Shown: positions 48,266 through 55,554 of the stretch, piece by piece | How positions within the stretch are numbered: position 1 is the stretch's first letter | Layout: each line of letters starts with the position of its first letter | NCBI RefSeq assembly: GCF_010093385.1 | Contig: NZ_PDWV01000022.1 | Span: 1-55,554, forward strand | Origin: Pseudoxanthomonas mexicana | GTDB taxonomy: Bacteria; Pseudomonadota; Gammaproteobacteria; Xanthomonadales; Xanthomonadaceae | DNA: 55,554 nt | Reading direction: 5' to 3' | Notes under the pieces: generated by a model | The model's input: the letters and a program-made list of their open reading frames with translations, nothing else | What the model was told of the DNA's origin: nothing | The model's database searches: none | Position numbers and translations under genes: made by a program

Positions 48266-48897
48266 CACTGCACGCCCATCAGGTAGACGAAGGTGAAGAC
48301 GCCGATCCAGACGACGTCCAGGAAATGCCAGAACATCGACAGGCAGGCGATGCGGCGCGTGGTGGTGCGATTGAGGCCCCACTTGCGCACCTGTACGCAC
48401 AGCACGACCAGCCAGATGACGCCGAACAGCACGTGCAGGCCGTGCGTGCCGACCAGCGTGAAGAACGCCGACAGGAACGCGCTGCGCTGGGGTCCTGCAC
48501 CGATGTGGATCAGGTGATGGAACTCGTAGACCTCGATCGTCAGGAACGCCAGGCCCAGCAGGCCGGTGACCAGCAGCCAGCCGATCGTGCCGCGGCTGTT
48601 GCGCTTCATCATCGCCAGCATCGCGAAGCCGTAGGTGATCGACGACACCAGCAGGATGCCGGTATTGATGGCGATCAGGTGCAGATTGGGCAGGAACAGG
48701 TCGCGGCCGGACGGGCCGGCGGCGTAGCTGCCCGAGAACACCCCGAACGTGGCGAACAGGCTGCCGAAGATCATCAGGTCGCTGAGCAGGTAGATCCAGA
48801 AACCCAGCAGCGTGCCGTTCTCCGGGTGATGCCTGCCCTCGGTATCCAGGAACACCGGCGAGCCGTCGGGTCGAGAGAGGGCGATGGACTCAGACAT
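48265..48897 (-). CDS. cyoC: Cytochrome bo3 quinol oxidase subunit III CyoC
   Basis: A 210-residue subunit with five helices. Characteristic parts are [64 protein letters not shown] and [20 protein letters not shown]. The start ATG 48897 lies inside the last codons of cyoB (8-base overlap). It belongs to the heme-copper oxidase subunit III family and stabilises the proton-pumping core. Confidence 0.97.
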   Translation of the reverse strand: MSESIALSRPDGSPVFLDTEGRHHPENGTLLGFWIYLLSDLMIFGSLFATFGVFSGSYAAGPSGRDLFLPNLHLIAINTGILLVSSITYGFAMLAMMKRNSRGTIGWLLVTGLLGLAFLTIEVYEFHHLIHIGAGPQRSAFLSAFFTLVGTHGLHVLFGVIWLVVLCVQVRKWGLNRTTTRRIACLSMFWHFLDVVWIGVFTFVYLMGVQ

Positions 48898-50899
48898 GGA
48901 CCTGCTCCAGCTGCACGGTGCGCGCCTGTTCGGTCCTGGCGACCTCATCGGCAGGGATGTAGTAATCGCGGTCGCGGTCGAAGCTGTGCCAGATCGCATA
49001 GGCGATCGTCGCCAGCAGCGACACGCCCGCCAGCCACCACACATGCCAGATCAGCGCGAAACCGCACACCGTGCTCAGCGCCGACAGGACCACGCCCGCA
49101 CCGGTGTTGCGCGGCATATGGATGGCCTTGAAGCCGCTCTTGGGGCGCTCGAACCCGCGCTGCTTCATGTCCGTCCAGGCGTCGGTGTCGTGCACGACCG
49201 GGGTGAAGGCGAAGTTGTAGTCCGGCGGCGGCGATGACGTGGACCACTCCAGCGTGCGGCCGCCCCAGGGATCGCCGGTGTGGTCGCGCAGCTGTTCGCG
49301 GCGGCGGAAGCTGATGAAGATGCAGTACAGGAACGCGGCGATGCCGATGGCCACCAGTACCGCGCCGAAGGCCGCGATCTGGAACCAGATCTGCAACGAC
49401 GGATCCTCGAAGTGGCTCATGCGGCGGGTCACGCCCATCAGGCCCAGCACATACAGCGGGGTGAACGCGAACCAGTAACCGGCCAACCAGAACCAGAACG
49501 ACACCTTGCCCCAGAAATCGTCCAGCCTGAAACCGAAGGCCTTGGGGAACCAGTGCGTCATCGCCGCGAACAGGCCGAACACCACGCCACCGATGATGAC
49601 GTTGTGGAAGTGCGCCACCAGGAACAGGCTGTTGTGCAGCACGAAGTCCGCCGGCGGCACCGCCAGCAGCACGCCCGTCATGCCGCCGATCACGAAGGTC
49701 ACCATGAAGCCCATGGTCCACAGCATCGGCACCTCGAAGCGGATGCGGCCGCGGTACATGGTGAACAGCCAGTTGAAGATCTTCGCGCCCGTCGGGATCG
49801 AGATGATCATCGTGGTGATGCCGAAGAACGAGTTGACGCTGGCGCCCGAGCCCATCGTGAAGAAGTGGTGCAGCCACACCAGGTAGGACAGCACGGTGAT
49901 GCAGACCGTGGCGTAGACCATCGACGAGTAGCCGAACAGGCGCTTGCCCGAGTAGGTGGACACGATCTCGGAAAACACGCCGAACAGCGGCAGGATCAGG
50001 ATGTAGACCTCCGGGTGGCCCCATATCCAGATCAGGTTGACGTACAGCATGGCGTTGCCGCCGAGATCGGTGGTGAAGAAGTTGGTACCCACGTAGCGGT
50101 CCAGCGTCATCAGCGCCAGCACCGCCGTCAGCACCGGGAACGACACCACGATCAGCACGTTGGTGCACAGCGCCGTCCAGGTGAACACCGGCATCTTCAT
50201 CATGCCCATGCCCGGCGCGCGCATCTTCAGGATGGTCACCAACAGGTTGACGCCGGACAACAAGGTGCCGACGCCGGCGATCTGCAGCGCCCAGATGTAG
50301 TAGTCCAGCCCCACCCCGGGGTCCTGGTTGCCCAGGTTGGACAGCGCCAGCCAGCCGGAGGTGGAGAACTCGCCCAGGAACAGCGACAGCATGACCAGCA
50401 CCGCGCCTGCGGTGGTCATCCAGAAGCTAAAGTTGTTGAGGAACGGGAACGCCACGTCGCGCGCGCCGATCTGCAGCGGCACCAGATAGTTCATCAGGCC
50501 GGTGACCAGCGGCATGGCCACGAAGAAGATCATGATCACGCCATGGGCGGTGAAGATCTGGTCGTAGTGGTGCGGCGGCAGGTAACCCAGGTTGTCGCCG
50601 AAGGCCATCGCCTGGTGCAGGCGCATCATGATGGCGTCGGCGAAGCCGCGCAGCAGCATCACCAGGCCCAGCACCATGTACATGATGCCGATCTTCTTGT
50701 GGTCGATGCTGGTGAACCACTCGCGCCACAGCCAGCCCCACAGCCTGTACTTCGTGATCACCGCGACCAGCGCGAGGCCGCCGAGGCAGGTGCCGACGAA
50801 GGTCGCGGCGATGATCGGATCGTGCAGCATGGGAATCGCGTCCCAGGCCAGGCGACCGGTGATCGGTGAATGGGGGACGGTGCTGGTATCGAAGGCCAT
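48890..50899 (-). CDS. cyoB: Cytochrome bo3 quinol oxidase subunit I CyoB
   Basis: Catalytic subunit of 669 residues with about 15 helices. It carries heme b, heme o3 and CuB. Landmarks: [20 protein letters not shown] (heme ligand), [32 protein letters not shown] with the cross-linked His-Tyr pair, [12 protein letters not shown] with the CuB histidine pair, and [19 protein letters not shown] with the heme histidines. It reduces oxygen to water using quinol electrons. It follows cyoA by 42 bases. Confidence 0.98.
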   Translation of the reverse strand: MAFDTSTVPHSPITGRLAWDAIPMLHDPIIAATFVGTCLGGLALVAVITKYRLWGWLWREWFTSIDHKKIGIMYMVLGLVMLLRGFADAIMMRLHQAMAFGDNLGYLPPHHYDQIFTAHGVIMIFFVAMPLVTGLMNYLVPLQIGARDVAFPFLNNFSFWMTTAGAVLVMLSLFLGEFSTSGWLALSNLGNQDPGVGLDYYIWALQIAGVGTLLSGVNLLVTILKMRAPGMGMMKMPVFTWTALCTNVLIVVSFPVLTAVLALMTLDRYVGTNFFTTDLGGNAMLYVNLIWIWGHPEVYILILPLFGVFSEIVSTYSGKRLFGYSSMVYATVCITVLSYLVWLHHFFTMGSGASVNSFFGITTMIISIPTGAKIFNWLFTMYRGRIRFEVPMLWTMGFMVTFVIGGMTGVLLAVPPADFVLHNSLFLVAHFHNVIIGGVVFGLFAAMTHWFPKAFGFRLDDFWGKVSFWFWLAGYWFAFTPLYVLGLMGVTRRMSHFEDPSLQIWFQIAAFGAVLVAIGIAAFLYCIFISFRRREQLRDHTGDPWGGRTLEWSTSSPPPDYNFAFTPVVHDTDAWTDMKQRGFERPKSGFKAIHMPRNTGAGVVLSALSTVCGFALIWHVWWLAGVSLLATIAYAIWHSFDRDRDYYIPADEVARTEQARTVQLEQVHV

Positions 50900-50941
50900 C
50901 TTGCTGATCCGGTGAATCCAGGAGTGCGGCGACCGGGCGCG

Positions 50942-52018
50942 TCAGGGCGCCTTCAGGCCACCGGCAGTGGGAACGGGAGACATGCGACCCGCCGCTCGCG
51001 CCGTCTCGACCGTGCAGAGGTCGGAACGAACGAACGGACCGGCGGCGAGGTTGCCGCGGCGCGGCCGCTGCAACGCCCCGCTGCCGTCCAGGCCGCGGCC
51101 GCCCATGGCGTCGTAGGCCATCATCTGGTCCATGCACAGGCGGTCGGTGTCCACGCAGCGGTTGACCACCGCATCGAACAGGCCGGGATCGACCGACGCG
51201 TACAGGCGCGCCGGTTCGCGTGAACTGGGCACTTCCAGCTTCAGGTATTCGGCGCGGGTCAATGCCTTGCCTTCCGTCCGGGCTTCAGCGATCCAGCGGT
51301 CGAAGTCCTGGCCGGACAGCGCATGGAAACGGAAGCGCATGTGCGAGAAGCCCTCGCCGCTGTAGTGCGAGGAGAAGCCTTCGTACTCGCCTTCCTTGTT
51401 CATGACGGCGTGGAGCTTGGTCTCCATCGCCGGCATCGTGTAGATCATGCCCGCCAGCGCCGGCACGTAGAACGCGTTCATCGTGGACGACGACGTCAGC
51501 CGGAAGGTGATGGGACGGTCGACCGGCGCGGCCATCTGGTTGACCGAGGCCACGCTGTACTCCGGATAGACGAACAGCCATTTCCAGTCCAGCGCGACCA
51601 CCTGCACTTCCAGCGGTTTGACGTCGGCCGGCACAGGGCGTCCCTCGCCGATGCGTCCCAGCGGGCGGTACGGGTCGAGCAGGTGCGTGCCGATCCACGT
51701 CACCGCGCCCAGCGCGATGATGATGAGCAGCGGCACGCCCCAGATCACCAGCTCCAATTGGGTGGAGTGGTCCCAGTCGGGCTTGTAGGTGGCGCGCGTG
51801 TTCGCGGCCCGGTAACGCCAGGCGAACCAGAACGTCAGCGCGATCACCGGCACGATGACGATGAGCATCAGCACGGTGGCCACGACGATCAGATGGCCCT
51901 GGCGGGCCGCGATGTCGCCGGCCGGGTTCAGGACCAGCAGGTTGCATCCCGACAGCATGGACGCGGCGGACATCGCCACGGCGGCCTGCAGGGTTCTGCG
52001 CACGAAGGACATGGGCAT
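50942..52018 (-). CDS. cyoA: Cytochrome bo3 quinol oxidase subunit II CyoA
   Basis: A 358-residue lipoprotein subunit: lipobox LSGCNLL, two helices (about VVATVLMLIVIVPVIALTFWFAW and IWGVPLLIIIALGAVTWIG) and a periplasmic cupredoxin domain. The CuA cysteines of cytochrome c oxidases are absent (the loop reads SSHYSGEGFSHMRF), which marks it as a quinol oxidase. The C-terminus is extended by about 40 residues after MMAYDAMGGRG. Two start codons lie six bases apart (52018, 52012). An FNR/ANR box is 15 bases upstream of the start. Confidence 0.96.
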   Translation of the reverse strand: MPMSFVRRTLQAAVAMSAASMLSGCNLLVLNPAGDIAARQGHLIVVATVLMLIVIVPVIALTFWFAWRYRAANTRATYKPDWDHSTQLELVIWGVPLLIIIALGAVTWIGTHLLDPYRPLGRIGEGRPVPADVKPLEVQVVALDWKWLFVYPEYSVASVNQMAAPVDRPITFRLTSSSTMNAFYVPALAGMIYTMPAMETKLHAVMNKEGEYEGFSSHYSGEGFSHMRFRFHALSGQDFDRWIAEARTEGKALTRAEYLKLEVPSSREPARLYASVDPGLFDAVVNRCVDTDRLCMDQMMAYDAMGGRGLDGSGALQRPRRGNLAAGPFVRSDLCTVETARAAGRMSPVPTAGGLKAP

Positions 52019-52032
52019 GGGGGGGTCTGCCG

Positions 52033-52048
52033 ATTGATCCAGATCAAT
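52033..52048 (-). promoter_or_regulatory. Perfect FNR/ANR box upstream of cyoA
   Basis: ATTGAT-CCAG-ATCAAT, a perfect match to the FNR/ANR consensus TTGAT-N4-ATCAA, centred about 22 bases before the cyoA start. It partly overlaps TACATT (52046-52051, minus strand), a possible -10 element. FNR/ANR bound here would hinder transcription under low oxygen, fitting repression of cyo genes known in E. coli and Pseudomonas. Confidence 0.75.
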
Positions 52049-52073
52049 GTAGTGCGCTCCGCTTTCCGGGAGT

Positions 52074-52092
52074 ATTGGACGTTTTGTCCTAT
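52074..52092. promoter_or_regulatory. Inverted repeat ATTGGAC-N5-GTCCTAT in the cyoA / transporter gap
   Basis: Arms ATTGGAC and GTCCTAT (six of seven pairs match) with a five-base spacer GTTTT, 56-74 bases upstream of cyoA and 71 bases upstream of the divergent MFS gene. It has the size of a dimeric regulator site. The regulator is unknown. Confidence 0.4.
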
Positions 52093-52162
52093 CGCGGATG
52101 CGCGCCCGGTCTGCGAGTCTATGGTCGCCCCTTCCCTCGTCCGGCCCGGCGGTCCTTGCGCG

Positions 52163-53473
52163 ATGTCGACCCTCAGCCCCACCCGCTCCACCCATGACCA
52201 TGGCACCAAGGCCGATGCCGATGTCGCCCCGGGCGAGATCGCCGTGGGCGTGGTGATTGGACGCGCGTCGGAATACTTCGACTTCTTCGTGTTCGGCATC
52301 GCCTCGGCGCTGGTGTTCCCGGCGGTGTTCTTTCCGTTCATGGACCGCCTGGAAGGCACGCTGTGGTCGTTTGCGCTGTTCGCGCTGGCGTTCGTCGCGC
52401 GGCCCTTCGGCACCATGCTGTCGATGAAGATCCAGGCACGTTGGGGACGCGGCATCAAGCTGACCGTGGCCCTGTTCCTGCTGGGCACGGCGACCGCCGG
52501 CATCGCCTTCCTTCCCGGTTACGGCACGCTCGGCGGCACCGCCATCGTGTTGCTCGCTCTGTTCCGCGTACTGCAGGGCCTGGCGATGGGCGGCTCGTGG
52601 GACGGCCTGCCGTCGCTGCTGGCATTGAACGCCCCCAAGGACCGCCGCGGCTGGTACGCCATGCTGGGACAGTTGGGCGCGCCGGTGGGATTCATCGTGG
52701 CCGCGGGTGTGTTCGCCTTCCTGTATGCCAGCCTGGAACCCGCCGATCTGCTGTCGTGGGGCTGGCGTTATCCGTTCTTCGTCGCGTTCGCCATCAACGT
52801 GGTGGCGCTGTTCGCCCGCCTGCGCATCGTGGTGGCCGAGGAATACCAGCACCGCATGGGCGAACTGGAACTGGAGCCCACGTCGGTGCGCGAACTCTTC
52901 CGGGCCAAGGGCCGCCATGTGGTGATCGGCGCGTTCGCGGCACTGGCCAGCTACGCGCTGTTCCATATCGTCACCATCTTCCCGCTGTCGTGGATCCTGC
53001 TGTACTCGCAGCAGTCCATCGTCAGCTTCCTGATCGTGCAGATCGTCGGCGCGTTCATCGCCGCCGGCGCCATCGTGGCCTCGGGCGTGATCGCCGACCG
53101 CTTCGGCCGCGCCCGCACGCTGGGCGCGCTGGCCGTGGGCATCGCCATGTTCAGTGGCTTCGCGCCCACGCTGATGGAGGGCGGGCCGGTCGGCCAGGGC
53201 GCCTTCATCCTGGTGGGCTTCGCGCTGCTCGGCCTGTCCTATGGCCAGGCCGCCGGCGCAGTCACCGCCAATTTCGGCCAGCGCTACCGCTACACCGGCG
53301 CCGCCCTCACCTCCGACCTGGCCTGGCTGATCGGCGCGGCGTTCGCCCCGCTGGTCGCGCTGGGCCTGTGCGCCAACTTCGGACTGGCGTGGCTAGGCGC
53401 CTACCTGCTCTCGGGCGCGCTGGGCACGCTCGTGGCCCTGGGCATCAACCGGGCCATGAACTACAAGAGCTGA
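52163..53473 (+). CDS. MFS transporter of the metabolite:H+ symporter (MHS) type
   Basis: A 436-residue transporter with 12 predicted helices. The opening [26 protein letters not shown] resembles the MHS signature (xxxEWYDFxxYG), and the loop between helices 2 and 3 is [20 protein letters not shown]. Helix 4 has [21 protein letters not shown]. Typical substrates are citrate, ketoglutarate, proline/betaine or shikimate; none can be fixed here. ATG 52163 is chosen; an ATG at 52121 would add 14 residues. Divergent from cyoA. Confidence 0.9.
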   Translation: MSTLSPTRSTHDHGTKADADVAPGEIAVGVVIGRASEYFDFFVFGIASALVFPAVFFPFMDRLEGTLWSFALFALAFVARPFGTMLSMKIQARWGRGIKLTVALFLLGTATAGIAFLPGYGTLGGTAIVLLALFRVLQGLAMGGSWDGLPSLLALNAPKDRRGWYAMLGQLGAPVGFIVAAGVFAFLYASLEPADLLSWGWRYPFFVAFAINVVALFARLRIVVAEEYQHRMGELELEPTSVRELFRAKGRHVVIGAFAALASYALFHIVTIFPLSWILLYSQQSIVSFLIVQIVGAFIAAGAIVASGVIADRFGRARTLGALAVGIAMFSGFAPTLMEGGPVGQGAFILVGFALLGLSYGQAAGAVTANFGQRYRYTGAALTSDLAWLIGAAFAPLVALGLCANFGLAWLGAYLLSGALGTLVALGINRAMNYKS

Positions 53474-53490
53474 CGCCGGCGCAGTCGCAC

Positions 53491-53496
53491 TACAAT
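53491..53496 (+). promoter_or_regulatory. Candidate -10 element before the cyclophilin gene
   Basis: TACAAT 28 bases before the start codon, in the context CACTACAATCC also found before parE (24003-24012). The -35 region (around CTGACG at 53470) is suboptimal in spacing. It implies a separate promoter in the 50-base gap after the transporter gene. Confidence 0.45.
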
Positions 53497-53523
53497 CCGG
53501 TCATCCCAAGCCCCGGAACGTCC

Positions 53524-54429
<906 letters not shown>

Positions 54430-54444
54430 GCCGCTGATTTTCCC

Positions 54445-54508
54445 GTGGGAGCGACGTCAGTCGCGATGACGTCGTCCCATGTCTCACCGCGACTGACGTC
54501 GCTCCCAC
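54445..54508. repeat. Paired inverted REP element, GTGGGAGCGACG variant
   Basis: GTGGGAGCGACGTCAGTCGC at 54445-54464 faces its reverse complement GCGACTGACGTCGCTCCCAC at 54489-54508. It is the same family as the pair at 4682-4778 (GTAGGAGCGACG). It lies between the convergent cyclophilin and EamA genes and could end both transcripts. Confidence 0.8.
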
Positions 54509-54523
54509 AAGAACCGCACAGCC

Positions 54524-55420
54524 TCATGGCGCCCGCTGGCTGGCCGCCACGCTGCCCAGGATCAGCACGCCTGCGGCCAGCATCGCCAGCGTGACCGGTT
54601 CGCCGAGGAACGCCCACGCGAAGCCCGCGCCGAACAGCGGCACCAGGTAGGTCACCGTCGATGCGCGGGCCGGGCCGATGCGCTGGATCAGCCGGTAATA
54701 CAGCAGGAACGCATAGCCCGTGCAGACCACGCCGATGGCGATGGCAGCGCCCCACGCACCGGGCGGGATGCGGGCCGTCGGCCAATGGGTCGCCGCGAAC
54801 GGCAGCACCAGTAGCGCCGCGCAACCGAGCGTTGCGGCGGCGGCCGCCGCCGGTGGAATCCCCGACAGGTGCTTGCGTACCAGGTTCACGCCCACGCCAT
54901 AGAGCAATGCCGCCGTGGAGCCGGCCACCACCGCGCCGCCCACACTCAGGCCACCTGCCTTGCTGGTCGCCAGCACCACCACGCCGACGAACCCCACAAG
55001 CAGCGCGAGCGAACGGCGCGTACCGATCTTTTGCCCGAAGAACAGAAAGCCCACCAACGCGGCGAACAGCACGGTCATGGCGTTGCAGATCGCACCGATC
55101 GCGGCCGGCGACCGTTGCGCCGCCCACGCGAACAGCAGGAACGGGATGGCCGAATTGATCGCGCCGATCATGGCCAGGCGCGGCCACATGCCGGCGCGGA
55201 AGTGCGCACGCTCGCGCCACAGGAACGGCAGCAGGACCAGCGCACCCAGCGCCAGCCGCACCTCGACCAGCGCAAACGGCCCGAACGGGTTCGCCGCGAT
55301 GCGCATGAAGAGGAACGAGCTACCCCAGATCGCGCCCAACGCCAGCAACTCGAGCGGCGTGCGCCAGTCGCGCCCGGCCACCTGCGGGATGGGGTCTACG
55401 GTGGTCGTCGCCTGTGCCAT
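54524..55420 (-). CDS. EamA/DMT family transporter
   Basis: A 298-residue membrane protein with ten predicted helices in two EamA repeats; landmarks are LLALGAIWGSSFLFMRIA, EVRLALGALVLLPFLW, YRLIQRIGPARASTVTYLVPLFG and FLGEPVTLAMLAAGVLI. Members of this clade often export amino acids or drugs. ATG 55420 has GAGG eight bases upstream and is preferred; ATG 55450 (MVPDTNEAP) gives ten extra residues. It differs in sequence from the DMT protein at 27227-28216, so the two are not recent copies. Confidence 0.9.
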   Translation of the reverse strand: MAQATTTVDPIPQVAGRDWRTPLELLALGAIWGSSFLFMRIAANPFGPFALVEVRLALGALVLLPFLWRERAHFRAGMWPRLAMIGAINSAIPFLLFAWAAQRSPAAIGAICNAMTVLFAALVGFLFFGQKIGTRRSLALLVGFVGVVVLATSKAGGLSVGGAVVAGSTAALLYGVGVNLVRKHLSGIPPAAAAAATLGCAALLVLPFAATHWPTARIPPGAWGAAIAIGVVCTGYAFLLYYRLIQRIGPARASTVTYLVPLFGAGFAWAFLGEPVTLAMLAAGVLILGSVAASQRAP

Positions 55421-55478
55421 CGCGGGAGCCTCGTTCGTGTCGGGCACCATTCTGGCGTAACACGATAGCCCTACAAGC

Positions 55479-55514
55479 GCGTACGATACGCCCATGCCAC
55501 AAATTTGGCTTGTG
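55479..55514. promoter_or_regulatory. Divergent promoter region with two small inverted repeats
   Basis: GCGTA-CGA-TACGC (55479-55491) and CACAA-ATTTGGC-TTGTG (55498-55514) lie between the EamA gene and the partial gene at the right edge. Both are candidate regulator sites; the second ends 13 bases before the next start codon. Confidence 0.35.
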
Positions 55515-55527
55515 TCTGGAGACTCCT

Positions 55528-55554
55528 ATGAGCCTGCGCCCCGCCCTGCTGCCC
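55528..55554 (+). CDS. Partial gene at the right edge (N-terminus only)
   Basis: An ATG at 55528 with GGAG seven bases upstream opens a frame of nine codons (MSLRPALLP) that runs out of the window. The ribosome binding site and the divergent promoter-like region make a real start likely. Too little is present to name the product. Confidence 0.55.

Noticed and set aside
49280..50869. 529-codon plus-strand frame rich in His/Gln/Arg
   Set aside because: Antisense of cyoB; composition typical of reading a membrane protein gene backwards.

Overview
This is a GC-rich (about 67-68 %), gene-dense chromosomal window. Gene order, protein sequences and short interspersed palindromes of the GTAG/REP type point to the family Xanthomonadaceae (Lysobacteraceae), most likely close to Pseudoxanthomonas. 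This is inference from recognised families and synteny, not from a database search. I see no rRNA, tRNA, CRISPR array, integrase, transposase or phage module. Nearly everything is core or common accessory metabolism.

Left part (about 0.3-13 kb, mostly minus strand). In transcription order: rlmE, ftsH, a terminator hairpin, folP, miaA, hfq, hflX, hflK, hflC, a DUF2065 membrane peptide, a terminator and purA. This is the classical RNA-modification/Hfq/membrane-proteolysis superoperon. yhbY and a Mth938-like gene run divergently from rlmE.

Next block (12-24 kb, minus strand): pyrG, kdsA, eno, ftsB, ispD, ispF, truD and a small lipoprotein; then surE, pcm, an ExoD-like membrane protein, nlpD and a secreted endonuclease/exonuclease/phosphatase lipoprotein. 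The order ftsB-ispD-ispF-truD-surE-pcm-nlpD is the known gammaproteobacterial arrangement, but rpoS is missing after nlpD. At the surE/pcm junction both the surE stop and the pcm start appear to have been lost through one base.

Middle (24-45 kb), mixed strands: parE, a YbdK-type carboxylate-amine ligase, a DMT exporter with hutG, glutathione reductase translationally coupled to a DadA-like oxidase, a DUF418 membrane protein, SlyD, two tandem NlpC/P60 peptidases, a BASS transporter, a DAACS carboxylate symporter with a nonsense-interrupted GNAT gene, a frameshifted alkaline phosphatase lipoprotein gene, HemJ, a methyltransferase, an intracellular PHB depolymerase, a PadR/HAAS-sensor module and two poorly known genes.

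Right part (45-55.5 kb). A tightly overlapping operon, cyoA-cyoB-cyoC-cyoD-surf1-regB-regA, encodes the bo3-type quinol oxidase, an assembly factor and a RegB/RegA redox two-component system. A perfect FNR/ANR box (TTGAT-N4-ATCAA) sits just upstream of cyoA. The regB gene carries a one-base frameshift in this sequence. An MHS-type transporter, a periplasmic cyclophilin, an EamA exporter and the first codons of another gene finish the window.

I did not find a wholly new system. The strongest leads are the redox-controlled cyo-surf1-regBA operon with its FNR box, the surE/pcm junction lesion, and the group of four damaged reading frames (surE/pcm, GNAT, alkaline phosphatase, regB). These need a check for sequencing error versus true gene decay.
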